Assembly: GCA_006176705.1 (NCBI GenBank) | Contig: QRFJ01001016.1 | Span: forward strand, 129,001-193,000 | Length of the DNA: 64,000 nt | DNA from: Cocos nucifera | Lineage: Eukaryota > Streptophyta > Magnoliopsida > Arecales > Arecaceae | Direction of reading: 5' to 3' | Shown here: piece after piece, positions 1 through 10,348 of the stretch | How the letters are laid out: each line of letters begins with the position of its first letter | Numbering within the stretch: position 1 is the first letter of the stretch | Translations under genes and position numbers: made by a program | Notes under the pieces: generated by a model | Told to the model about the DNA's origin: nothing | Database searches by the model: none | What the model saw: only the letters and a program-made list of their open reading frames with translations

Positions 1-807
1 CTGCTCCACGGCGCGCTGGACGCCATATTGTGCCGGGCTTTCCCTTCTACCCTCAAAGGAGCTGCCAGGAACTGGTACTCGACGCTCAAGCCGAGTACCA
101 TCTTATCGTTTGACCAGATGAGTCAACAGTTCGCAGCCCACTTCATCAGTAGTAGGCGGCCACGCCGAGGTTCGGATTCCTTGATGGCCATCAGGCAGAA
201 GGAGGGAAAACCCATCCGGGCCTACGTCACCCGGTTTAACGCTGCCGCGTTGGAAGTCCGGAACCTGGACCAATCAGTCGCCATGGCCGCCCTCAAGGGC
301 GGCCTTCAGAAGAACGACTTGTTGTTCTCCCTGGAGAAAAGGTATCCCAGGGACTTCGCCGATCTGCTAGCTCGGGCCGAGAGATACGCCCGTGCGGAAG
401 AAGCCTTCAAGCTGAGGGACGAAGAAGCCTTAAGGGAGCGGCTGGCAGGCAATAGGGAGCCGAATGAAGTTCGGCCGCGCTCACGGACTCCCTCCGATAG
501 CAGGCGGGCCCGAACTCCTCGAGCTTGCAGAGAAGCGCGAAGAAGCCCACCTCCCAAAGGATTCCGCGACTATGCCCCCCTCAACGCTCCTCGAACTCAG
601 ATCCTCACCGAAGTTAAGAACCAACTGCCCAGACCAGAAGGGTTACGGTCTCCCCCAAACAAGCGTGACCGAAGCAAGTACTGCCTCTACCATCGCGACC
701 ACGGCCACGACACTGAGGAGTGCATCCAGCTCCGAGATGAAATCGAGAAACTCGTCAGAAAGGGGCGGCTGGGTAAATTCATTCAACGCCAGTCTGAAGA
801 TCGGTGA
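1..807 (+). CDS. Retrotransposon Gag, partial at 5' end
   Basis: The frame is open from base 1 to the TGA at 805-807, so the start codon lies upstream of the window; 268 residues are visible. Gag forms the virus-like particle and packages element RNA in the cytoplasm. The N-terminal half fits the plant retrotransposon gag domain (segments such as LKGAARNWYSTL, FAAHFISSRR and IRAYVTRFNAA). The middle is basic and Arg/Pro rich. The C-terminus holds the knuckle-like YCLYHRDHGHDTEEC, typical of Tat-lineage Gag, followed by a charged LRDEIEKLVRKGRL helix. There are no internal stops, in contrast to the gags of elements B and C. This copy is therefore relatively young or still selected. The spacer after it, 808-1149, has no coding potential. 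Confidence 0.85.
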   Translation: MLHGALDAILCRAFPSTLKGAARNWYSTLKPSTILSFDQMSQQFAAHFISSRRPRRGSDSLMAIRQKEGKPIRAYVTRFNAAALEVRNLDQSVAMAALKGGLQKNDLLFSLEKRYPRDFADLLARAERYARAEEAFKLRDEEALRERLAGNREPNEVRPRSRTPSDSRRARTPRACREARRSPPPKGFRDYAPLNAPRTQILTEVKNQLPRPEGLRSPPNKRDRSKYCLYHRDHGHDTEECIQLRDEIEKLVRKGRLGKFIQRQSEDR

Positions 808-1149
808 AGGACGCTGCCGTAACGAGAAACGATAAGGTCGGCCGCCTCACAACGCCGTCAACATCACTCCAGGATCCAGCGTCAAAGCCAACAGAAGCAC
901 GCTTCAACGTGAGGAAGCCCGCATGAGATAGGAAAGGTCGTCCGCGTGGAGAAGCGCGGGGGAGGAACGATGCTACCACGACCCTGGATCACAGAGAATT
1001 TGGGAAAAAATTGCCAGTAACTTCCTTTCAATAAAGTCCTTCCCTTTCAACAGTGTATTATTTTTGGGCGCCAAAACTATGTAATGACTGGGAAAGAAGC
1101 AGTCAGTAGTCGCCGTGTTAGGAACAGGAGGAGAACCTCGTCCTAATGC

Positions 1150-1760
1150 GAGCGTCAACCTCGGCCAGAGATAAGATCTCTCCCGAGGGCAAGTTCGGCC
1201 AGAGATAAGATCTCTCCCGAAAAGCAAACTCGGCCAGAGATAAGATCTCTCCCGAGGGCAAGTTCGGCCAGAGATAAGATCTCTCCCGAAAAGCAAGTTC
1301 GGCCAGAGATAAGATCTCTCCCGAAAAGCAAACTCGGCCAGAGATAAGATCTCTCCCGAGGGCAAGTTCGGCCAGAGATAAGATCTCTCCCGAAAAGCAA
1401 GTTCGGCCAGAGATAAGATCTCTCCCGAGGGCAAGTTCGGCCAGAGATAAGATCTCTCCCGAAAAGCAAACTCGGCCAGAGATAAGATCTCTCCCGAGGG
1501 CAAGTTCGGCCAGAGATAAGATCTCTCCCGAAAAGCAAGTTCGGCCAGAGATAAGATCTCTCCCGAAAAGCAAACTCGGTCAGAGATGAGATCTCTCCCG
1601 AGGGCAAGTTCGGCTAGAGATGAGATCTCTCCCGAAAAGCAAGTTCGGCCAGAGATAAGATCTCTCCCGAACCGCAACCTCGGCCAGAGATAAGATCTCT
1701 CCCGAGCGACCGTTGACAACCTCGGCTAGAGATAAGACCTCTCCCGAGCGATCGTGGACA
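1150..1760 (+). repeat. 34-35-bp palindromic tandem array of element A
   Basis: About 17 head-to-tail copies of a 34-35-base unit lie between gag and 3' LTR. Every unit contains AGAGAT-AAG-ATCTCT, a 6-bp stem with a 3-base loop, flanked by CTCCCGA and TCGGCC. Two unit types alternate (spacers GAGGGCAAG and GAAAAGCAAA/G), so a higher-order pattern of about 70 bases is visible. Units at 1560-1760 are more diverged, and outliers continue to about 1950. Long minus-strand reading frames here are by-products of the repeat, not genes. The same palindrome, reverse complemented, fills 30040-31860 in element B. Confidence 0.9.
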
Positions 1761-2030
1761 GTTTTGGCTATGGATCAGATCTCCCCCGAGGGACTGGTCC
1801 AACTTCGACAGTGGAAGATAAGATCTCCCCCGGGCGCCCGCATCAACCTCGGCCAGCGCATAGAAGTAAGGCCAGAGAGCTTCAACATCGACCTTGGCTA
1901 GAGAAAGCAACCGTGTCAACCCCGGCTGGAAATGGGATCTCCCCCGAGCTTCGACCCAGACCAGCATAGAGCTCGGAAGACTTCGGCAGTCGCCTTCCCT
2001 GCACTCCCTTCCTTCAATTTTCGAACTCGG

Positions 2031-2040
2031 GAGTGGGGGG
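2031..2040 (+). other. Polypurine tract of element A
   Basis: GAGTGGGGGG lies five bases upstream of the LTR start, where the plus-strand primer of a gypsy element sits. Element B has the matching GAGAGTGGAGGAGAC on its own sense strand just before its 3' LTR. Confidence 0.7.
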
Positions 2041-2045
2041 ACTAG

Positions 2046-3185
2046 TGTTGGGGATAAATCCCGCTCCAGCCGAAGTCTAGCTCGATACCCAGCCTAATGC
2101 AACCAGTAGCCGCAGAAGAGCTTCGGCAGACGGCTTCAGCCAAACTCCCAGCGGTCGAGCTTCTTCCAGCAGGCTGAACTAGTCAGCTGCCGAGCTTCTT
2201 CCAAACTCCCAGCGTCAAGACCGAACCCCTCCAGCCGACCAAACTACTTAGCGACCGAGCTCCTTGGACTCCAAGCGGCCGGGCTTTAACGGAATCCCCC
2301 AGTGCCCGAACTCCTCAGCGGTCGCCCCTTCGGCCGAACTCCTCAGCGGTCGCCTCCTCGGCCGAACTCCTCAGCAGTCGCCGCTTGGCCGAACTCCTCA
2401 GCAGTCACCCCCTGGGCCGAACTTCTCAAGCAGTCGCCCCTCGCCGAACTTCGGCCGACCGAGCTCCTACCGAGCTCTCAAGCGTCCAAGCCTCAGCCGA
2501 AGTCCAACATCCGACCGAACTCTCCAACGGCCGAGCTTCGGATTCCCATCGGCCGAACTCTTCAGCGGACAAGCCTTAGCTGCATACCTCCAGCCAGACG
2601 CCTATGGGAGCCGAACTCCCTCCTACCTTCCTCTTCAGGAGCCCGAACTCCTCCGAAATGGGCATACGACGAAGGCCTTCAACCCTTCATTCGGTAAGAT
2701 CTGCAGCCATCACCAATCAGTCCGCCGCACTGTCAGGCGGCGATGGCTGTCGCCATCAGTCCACCGCAAGCTCTGCAGTCGTCACCATCAGTCCGCCGTG
2801 CTGTCAGGCGGCGATGGCTGTCGCCATCAATCCGCTGCACACGGGACCACCTCGTGAGACTGACTCCGCCAAACCTCGAGCGGCCCACCAGCACGCGGCT
2901 GCAGTTGTCACCATCAAGCTCCACTATTTAAGGGACCTTCCGACACGTTAAGGCTAAGCTCTCTGAACTCTCGACTCTCTAGGCTCTCCTCCTCATCTCT
3001 AAGCTCCGGAACTCATCCCGAGCACTTCATTCCTGTTGGCCGAAAACTGACTTGACCGTCGGAGGGTCCTGACGGAGCCACCCCCCACCGGCTCCGGACG
3101 GGACTTCGTTTTGCAGGTCCCCGGCGGCGACCTCGGCGGCCCCCACTCCAGCGACCTCCGGCGGCGACCAGTTTCTGCACCAACA
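2046..3185 (+). repeat. 3' LTR of element A
   Basis: The boundaries come from comparison with both LTRs of element B: the first 65 bases and the last 150 bases align with the reverse complement of B's LTR ends. The LTR begins TGTTGGGG and ends CCAACA. At 2300-2560 it carries a degenerate minisatellite built on GCCGAACTCCTCAGC, the short counterpart of the 45-bp arrays (GGAGTTCGGC motif) in the B LTRs. At 2690-2910 a CCATCAGTCCGCC motif recurs four times. The U3/R border is probably near the TATTTAAG at 2925. Confidence 0.85.
2925..2932 (+). promoter_or_regulatory. Putative LTR TATA box, element A
   Basis: TATTTAAG in the last quarter of the LTR, followed by a pyrimidine-rich CTCTCTGAACTCTCG stretch, fits the promoter of an LTR transcript. 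Element B has TTTATAAAAAGGG at the equivalent place in each LTR on its sense strand. Confidence 0.45.
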
Positions 3186-4389
3186 GAAGGGTTGGAATAA
3201 TAACATAAATTTAAAGCAATAATACAATATAACAAAATATGCATGAGAGTCACCACAAAATCCATCAGCAAGCCATCTTAAGCACAATAACAACATGGCA
3301 GTGGGTTCCCTCCATGTTATCCATGATATATGATAATGTTAGGGGCAAGGAGTGAAGCAAGGAAGTCCTTTGCTTAAAAGCATTGCTGCATGAGATGTAC
3401 TCAATAAAATCAAAACTCAAAATATAAGGATTGCGCTCCAATTAGGGTTCTTGACTTATAAATTGTGCCAGAAAGATGAAAGCAGTCCCTATAAACCAAC
3501 CCTTTTGCTCCCTCTCCAACTAGTTGATGTCACCTCGACCATGAAGTGGACAATGACTTGTAAACAGTTGATGCTCTGTCGATAGCCAGTTGTAGAACAT
3601 TCCCAAGAGAGGGTTTGTCCCCTCTCATCTTCCTATAATATGTCGAATTTCCTATAACGTATTTTCAAGAATGTCAATTCGATGGTAATGAACCAACAAA
3701 ACAAGCCATCAGAAGCGTGGATATGACCACAACATCCTTCGGAGCACTTTACATGGCTGTGTTCATATCAATTAGCTACTCTACCTTCAATTTTTTCAGA
3801 AATTCCGTCGAGCACCATCGAGGTTCTTCAAGTGAATCGAATTTTAAGGATAGTAAAACTGAATTATCACAGCATGCATCTGTAGTAGTACACAAGAACG
3901 CAAAATCGAGAATCAGATATTCTCGACAATGGCAAGAACCGGCGATAATAATATTCCTTGAAGGGATTATAAAAAAGAGATTTTATATACTGTTTTTTGG
4001 AGGAAGGTTATAGAATTGGGGCCGGGTTTGGAGGGGAGCTAACCTGGAGAAGGAGGCGGAGGGGCAGAGGACACGGGTGGTGGCGGGGGGCCGAGATTTT
4101 CCCACCCAGGGGGGACGGCTTCCGGGGAGCTGCCCATACTTGGTGCGATTTTGTTCAGGCGGAGACGGAGCAGGGAGCGCGCTTTAGTTTGCCCGCTGCT
4201 GATGTATAACCCTAACGCTGGCCACCTGCAAGACACGTGAGGGAGTAGAAGACCCACCCATGCTTCCGGAGGTGGTTCTTCTTTTGGGTTCGGTTTGTAT
4301 CTTTCGCAAATCGTCCGTTGGATCGCTTCGCTTACAGCTCTCAAAGCAATCGAAGTCCTTCATCCATAGGCGGCACGGCTCTTCAAGCG
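3186..4389. other. Non-coding spacer
   Basis: Unique-looking sequence without a supported gene. Bases 3190-3990 are AT-rich; an open frame at 3717-4013 has no recognisable domain. Bases 4000-4390 turn GC-rich (gene-like composition), with short open frames on both strands that I do not recognise. Confidence 0.5.
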
Positions 4390-4444
4390 ATGATTGTGCG
4401 ATCCATCGGAGGATTCGCGCGAAGGAACTTCTTTCGCGCGAAAG
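4390..4444 (+). other. Possible orphan first exon
   Basis: An ATG in a local GC-rich island opens a frame starting MIVRSIGGFARRNFFRAK: arginine-rich, without acidic residues, and resembling a mitochondrial presequence. It ends at a plausible splice donor (AAAG|GTACAG). Two copies of the palindrome TTCGCGCGAA lie inside it. No downstream exon is recognisable before 8600, so this is either a gene fragment or chance. Confidence 0.2.
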
Positions 4445-4479
4445 GTACAGCTCCTATTCGCTTTCCTTTTGTTTTGTTT

Positions 4480-5600
4480 TTGTTTTTTTTTTTTTATAAA
4501 AAAACACTTCTATTATCTATTATATATATATATATATTTCATGAAGGAGTATTATGGTGTTACATAATTTTAGTTATACCATATGAAACCAAAATATTAT
4601 TTTTAAATAATAATAAAATAATGCTTTAAAAAAATTTAAAAAATAATATTTTAAAAATAAAAATAGGAGAGATATAAAAGAAGAAAAATATTTTTTTAAA
4701 TATATTTTTTTTAAAAAATAAAATATTATAAAAATAATAATAATATTTTAAAAAATACTAATTTATTATTATTTTAAAAAATAATATTTTTTTAATTTAA
4801 AAAATAATAACATGCTAATATATTTTTCTAAAATAATATTTTTATTATTTTTTAAAATAATATATTTTGAGATTTGAATTGATTCATTAGATCAGGTTAA
4901 ATAAAATTTAATAAATTATTCTTAAATAGAGCACGATACTTCATTGATTTGAAAACCAAATCACTGCATTTAATAGGCTCTAAAAGTTTGAAGAAGGTAT
5001 GAGAAAAAGTGAGGGGGGTGTGATCAAAATCGATATTTATCGAGAGAGAAAGAAAAATGGTGGAACGACATCGATGGACACGAAGAAAATACGAGAACAG
5101 AAAGAAAAAAAATAATAAAAAAATATTATTTTATAAAAAAAAAAGAAAAAAAGAGAGTTTCTCTATCTTCCTTCAATGGTGGCGACAGTATCGATAAGAA
5201 TGCCCGGGGGTGTAATCAAGAGTGGCATTTATCGAAAAAAAAGGGGAGCGATAGTGGGATGGTAGGGGTGGAGCGGTATTAGCGGGACCGAAGAATGTAT
5301 GAGAAGAAGAGAGAAGGCGGGAGTGCGATCGGAATCATTTATTGAGAAAAAAAGAAAGCCATAATGGAACATTAGGGGCTGCGGTGGCATTGGCGGGCAT
5401 GTAAAAGGTAAGAAAACAGGAAGAAAGAAGAAAAAACAAAAATAGAAAGAAAATAAAAATAAAATATTATTTTATAAAATAATAAAAACTATATAATATA
5501 TATAATAAATAAATAAAATAAAATAAAATATTAAAAAATTAAAAAATATTTATTATGAATATTTTATTATTAAAAAATTTTAATAATTATAAGCTATAAT
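4480..5600. other. AT-rich low-complexity spacer
   Basis: Long A and T runs and ATATTTTAAAAAATAAT-type repeats fill 4480-4900 and 5440-5600. Between them, 4980-5420 carries three to four degenerate copies of a purine-rich unit containing GTGTGATCAAAATCGATATTT, TTTATCGAGAGA and GGTGGAACG-like segments, spaced about 120-180 bases apart. No gene is seen. Confidence 0.6.
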
Positions 5601-5729
5601 CATCCACCCCGCACAACACAGGCCTGAAATCGACAAATTGCTAGTGATATAGCAGAATAGCAGCAAAAATATAAAATATCGCTGATAAGAAACAACAAAA
5701 GAAGGAAGCAAACGGTATGGCTGACAACG

Positions 5730-6135
5730 AGTCGAGTATGGATTGAATTGATTTATATCCATATTCATTCCGTAAGTAAAAACTTCATATCCATACCCAT
5801 CCTATACCTGTCTTGGATCGGATTGGATTGGATCAAGTCGAGGTATAGGTCAGATCGGATCGAATATATAAGAAGGATTGATTAGATTGGATCGGATCGA
5901 GTATATATAAAAAATATAAAATTATCATAAATTTGAATGAGGGGTATGTAGTAAGGTTATCTCAGGTCGGGTTCAGATCGAGGTATATTATTATTTATAC
6001 TCGATCCAAACCCACTTCGAATATTTTTTTAGAACTCATGCCCATCCCGAATTTCAATCGAATCAAATAAAATTCATTTCATTCGGATCAGATCAGGTTG
6101 GATACTCGGTGGATCGGATAAGATTGTCGTTCCCA
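5730..6135 (+). repeat. Dispersed GGATCGGAT-type repeat, copy 1
   Basis: About 400 bases rich in GGATCGGAT and TCGGATCGG motifs match 40035-40412 in the same orientation. Shared blocks include CCGTAAGTAAAAACTTC / ATGTAAGTAAAAATTCT, AATATAAAATTATCATAA / AATATAAAATTATTATAA and GTTGGATACTCGG / GGATATCCGAT. It is non-coding and its class is unknown. Confidence 0.7.
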
Positions 6136-8590
6136 GCAAACGGGTATAGTATCAAAGTTAAACCCGTAGAAAAGGCATACAATTAGATAGCAGAACAGCC
6201 AAAAGCAATTAGACACGAATCTAGTTAACTGTAATCGTATAAGGAGGAAGAACCGGAGATTACGGAATATGGTAAATGGTAGTCCCACGGAATGAAAGAA
6301 GTAGCTGATTTCTATAACCGAGTAAAAGGAATAAACCAAAATCTGGTGTAAGTCGAATGCAATAGTTGAAAGGAGTTGTAATAGAGTTGTTTCCAAGTGG
6401 GTCTATGAACAATAAATCTGTAGACGAGCATAATCAGAAGCACATGATAAAGACGCCAATACGATGAAGAAGTTGAGAGTGGCAGAATACGATCCACCAT
6501 CAAGACCATGCTGTGCTATCGGATATAGTGTAGCAGCCGAACTTGCTGAAGGAAGAAGCGAAGATAAAACGGTGGAGTATATGCAGTAATAAAGCATCAG
6601 CAAAGGCAACTTCTGACTGATAGCAGTAACTTCAATTAGGAAATATATCCCTTATCAACTCTGAGAATAAGAGACCCTAAACCAGCGTCCAGATAACTGA
6701 AAGTGATCCACAGACCGGGATATACAGTTGTAAAACAGCAAACAAAACTGCAAACTCTGATTAGTACCTGGAAGTATTTGATAACGCATTCCAAGGTGCA
6801 ATCCCAGATAAAAAATTGAAACAATTACCATTAATGGCTGGAATTGAATGCTTCATTCAAGATTTCCAGGTGAACAAGCAGCATAAGTAAATACTTTCTC
6901 CAGCTATCAGCAGCAAGAATCATAATATCCAATAAGTGAAGCAGCATATTGCATGAACTATGATGATTAGCAGAAAACCCAAGTTGCATGAATACCCACC
7001 AAGTCACAAAGAGAGAACAACGTGAACAGTGATGGATATATTGATGGTTGGTACACCGTTATTTTTTTATCACATGGGAGTAAACGACGTGAACAGAGGG
7101 ATGGACAAATTCATGGATGCGCCTGTTGATCATGGGAGCGTCACAATGTGCTCGGCATGCAATGAATAGATGGATGGGTCCAAGGCATAAGTATTACTTA
7201 ATTAGTACGAAATTATTATGCTGATCAAATATATTTATATCACAAAAATTGTTTATATCAATTACTTGAGACATCCTAATCGTAGCTCTTTTCTCAACAA
7301 TCGAAATTGAATTTTGGATGATGCATCTCTAAAGTTTTTAACTTGATTAATTATGATATGGAAGGGTCTCCCTTTTTATCTCTTTGTTTAAAAAAAAGAG
7401 CAGCTATAAATATTTAAAAAGAAGTCATCATAACCGGTTTTAGGTATAAAATTATTATAGATGCCTGTCTCATTTTCTGATGAATGAAAATATTCTCAAT
7501 CAAACATTCAAAATATTATAGTCCTCTTTCAATTTTTCTTCATCACAAACTAAGCATACTTTTCATGTTATATAGTGGAATGAATAGCAAGAATGGGAGA
7601 GCGGAACTAAACATCCTGTTATTTGAAGCATTATCGCGCTATCTCTAAAATCTATGCCGATTGTGATTGAAGAATTTATGTTAATGCAATATTAATGAGA
7701 ACAGTCTTCGTTTATTTATTTTTTTTAAATGAGATGGATATTGTGGAAGTTTCTTAAGAATTTGGGTAGGATTTTACCATAAAAAAATAAGGAACATGGA
7801 TGAGATGGTTGAAGTTACTTGAGCTCACCCAAGAGATAATCTTAGAGGTTTGAAAGTGTAGGGATGACCATACGATGATTATAACAACCAAAAGGGTATG
7901 CGGCTAAGATTTGTTTTATTGAAACAGGGAATAAGGATAAGGTAGCGAGCATTTATTAAGTTCTCATGGACGTAAGGTTGAGGTTACGGTTAAAACTTTT
8001 ACCAATAGAATAAGAGCGTGTGCGAAAGAAAGAGCACAAATGAAGATTCAGATGTTATGCTAATGGTTTGAATTGAGATGGTGTGAAAATGGATAAAAGA
8101 GTGTTGGTTAAAATTACATAGAAAAAAGCTGATGGGTGTAAGATGGCACGTGAAGATCTTTTATATAACTTGTGGGAAATACTATAGGTGAGCTTCCAAA
8201 TTCACCGTCCATAATTGGCGCAGGCTTGGATGAAAATTTTTTTTTATAGGATGCTATACTTTTTTTTTTGTTCAGATTTGTACGAAGCCAATCACGTGAT
8301 GAGTGCAAAGGTTTACCGTCCGGTGAGCAAAGAATTTTTCTATAAATTGCTCTTTATTTGGGCTAGTGGGCTGAGTTTTCTATATGAATTGGATAAAGTT
8401 GCTTAAGCTTGGGTTGACCATGGTTTAGGCTTAGTTTGGCTACGGTTTGGGCTATAACTTGAGCTTGAGTTTGCTAGGCTTCGGATTTGGTTGGCTACGA
8501 TTTGGGATTCACCTGGTTTCGGGTTGGCTTGGGCTGGCTGTAGCAGGGCTTGGTTGGCTGTGGGTTGGATTCGGTTCCCTCACTCTTCCA
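6136..8590. other. Non-coding spacer
   Basis: AT-rich sequence with GCAGAATAGCAG-like and AAGTATTTGATA-type words but no supported gene. Minus-strand open frames at 6088-6824 lack domains. Bases 8400-8580 form a degenerate GT-rich stretch of TTGGCTACGGTTTGGG-like words. Confidence 0.5.
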
Positions 8591-8599
8591 TCAAGGTGT

Positions 8600-9153
8600 G
8601 CACCGCGCTATCCCTTCCCTCCCTTGCTAGCTTCCTCCACACCCTCGCCTTCAAGAACCATTTTTAGCCCACTGACATCTTCATCGCCTCCGCCATTGAT
8701 GATGTGTACGCCAAGTATGCCCTCTTCCCGACCCCCGCCGACGTCCTCATCAAGAGCGCCTTCATCTACAGCCTTGCCCAAAACCGGCGTCAATCCAACG
8801 AGTTGACCCACTCTTGTGTCGTCCGCATCTGCAGCACCGCTACGCTACTGGACCTTGGCTGCCAAGTCTACGCCTGCTGCCTCAAGTCCGGTTACAATGC
8901 CGTGGCAGCTCCTCAACTCTTCCCACTAGAAATGAAGCCTCGACAATCCCTACCAGCTTCCTGATGAAAATGCCCGAAAGAAACCTCGGTGTCTGGAATA
9001 CCATTCTGATCACCTTCGCCCAGCATGGCCGCACCCATGCTGCCTTCGACCACTTCCATGATTCCATCAAATGGGAACTGCCGCCTTCCAGCCCGACTAC
9101 ACCTTAGTCTGCCTTCTCAGTGCTTGCACCAAATAAAAACCTTATTACATCAT
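8600..9153 (+). pseudogene. Pentatricopeptide-repeat gene fragment
   Basis: Read in three frames joined by frameshifts, this stretch matches the plant PLS-type PPR pattern. It has a DIFIASAIDDVYAKY segment (about 8670-8720), then VRICSTATLLDLGCQVYACC followed by LKSGYN (about 8820-8900), then MPERNLGVWNTILITFAQHG (about 8968-9030), and finally DYTLVCLLSACTK (about 9095-9132). PPR proteins bind organellar RNA in editing, splicing or stability. Only about two to three repeats survive, with a stop near 8663 and at least two frame changes, no start region and no E or DYW tail. It is therefore a decayed or translocated piece, not a working gene. The assignment rests on the spacing of these motifs. 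Confidence 0.6.
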
Positions 9154-10267
9154 TCTAGAGAGAATAGCCATGAGGCATCTTGAGCTGTTTCCATTATATA
9201 AATTATTTTTTACATTTATTTATTTTTCTTTTACAGATTAAATACAATTTTTATTAAACTATTATTGATATTTTTATTTTGATGTATATTTATTTTTATT
9301 ATAATAATAAATTTAGATTGAAGATATATGTAGAGGTGGGGTCCTTTGTCAGCACTTCTTCTAGATATTACGACAAATAGGTTCTACATGAGGTAATTCT
9401 TTCCAAACAAAAGAAGTGACGATGATGCATCGTAGTCGAACAATGCAATTCCAAATACATGCAACATCTTTTACTGCAGCTAGTTTCTAATTGGAAGGAA
9501 CCAAACGATCCCTGACTTATATGAACCCAAAACGTAGAAACTAACAGTGTCACAAATACATTCTCAAAAACGGTCAACCACACTTCTTTGTACTCATGAG
9601 AGGAACTTCAATAAATTTAGATTTGGATCCATTTTCAATAGAAGTACTCCAACCCAGACAAATTACGGTTTAAATTTATAATGTCTACCATCGATATCAT
9701 TCTTCATCGTGCCGGATCCACCGCCATTGCACGAGCAACGTACCGTGTACGACCCACACCAAATAAAATCCACCGAAAGGACGCGCATCTCTCCGTTGTT
9801 CAGAGATCTCGTACCCCCACCGCCACCGTTCCAAACCTTTGTGCCCCAAACGGCGTCACTGCGTGCCGTCCACGGGCCGCCTCCACTTCCCTGTACGCCT
9901 TTCCCTCGCCTCCAAGCGATCCGCCCCTCCTTCCGGTTCACAACACAGCAACTTCTGGAAACCATCTCCCGCCACGTAAACCTAATAGGTGGCCTGATAA
10001 AAACTCCATATAGATGCAGTCCAATCAACGGTAGATCCCCAGTTTCATAGAAGCTTATGTCCACCCGATCTTAGAGAGAGAAAGCGGTACTGGCATATTC
10101 TCTTCTTTATCGTGCTCTGCTTTCTCCTTTATCGCTCTATCGAATTCCAATCATTCCTAAAGAATTTTTGGGTTGCTCAGTTTCTCTCCCAGATCTCTTA
10201 TCTAGGGTTTGCTTTGCTCTCCATCCTCCGATCAGCCGCTGCCGAGCCTCCGATCCTTATTCCTTTG
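9154..10267. other. Upstream region of the bromodomain gene
   Basis: Bases 9154-9650 are AT-rich spacer. Bases 9690-10060 are CG-richer and open in several frames on both strands, without a known domain. A purine run TTAGAGAGAGAAAG at 10071-10084 and pyrimidine-rich TCTCCTTTATCGCTC near 10125 look like a plant core promoter and 5' leader. No clear TATA box is placed with confidence. Confidence 0.4.
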
Positions 10268-10348
10268 ATGAATGGGTTCCGGGCCTCTGGTGGGCGGCGC
10301 CGGCGGAGGCGAAGGTTCCCGGGAGAAGCACCGGTGGGCGGCGGATAG
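10268..10348 (+). promoter_or_regulatory. Overlapping upstream ORF of the bromodomain gene
   Basis: The arrangement ATGAATGG puts an extra ATG four bases before the main start, in another frame. It opens a 26-residue arginine-rich uORF that ends at 10348 inside the main coding sequence. Both starts have T at -3, while the main ATG has G at +4. Scanning ribosomes should meet the uORF first, which could lower translation of the main protein; that is an inference. Confidence 0.4.

Larger units (their letters stand above)
1..3185 (+). mobile_element. Gag-only Ty3/gypsy element A, 3' part
   Basis: The window opens inside the gag of an LTR retrotransposon. In order it shows gag (to 807), about 340 bases of spacer, a palindromic tandem array (about 1150-1760), a purine tract (2031-2040) and a 1140-base 3' LTR (2046-3185) that starts TGTTGGGG and ends CACCAACA. 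No protease, RT, RNase H or integrase lies between gag and LTR, so the element is non-autonomous and of the type described as TR-GAG. Element B (27613-35836, opposite strand) is a second copy of the family: its gag, array motif, purine tract and LTR ends all match after reverse complementing. The 5' LTR is outside the window; GAAGG at 3186-3190 would be the right-hand target duplication. Confidence 0.85.

Noticed and set aside
1150..1760. Possible CRISPR-like array (regular repeats with alternating spacers)
   Set aside because: Spacers are near-identical and only 15-19 bases, and the context is a plant retrotransposon; it is a minisatellite.
973..1967. Long minus-strand open frames with SLAELALGRDLISGR-like repeats
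   Set aside because: They are translations of the 34-35-bp tandem array, present in several frames at once, with no start context or domain.
9663..10064. Minus- and plus-strand open frames of 110-133 residues upstream of the bromodomain gene
   Set aside because: They overlap each other on both strands without a domain; more likely promoter sequence with high GC content.
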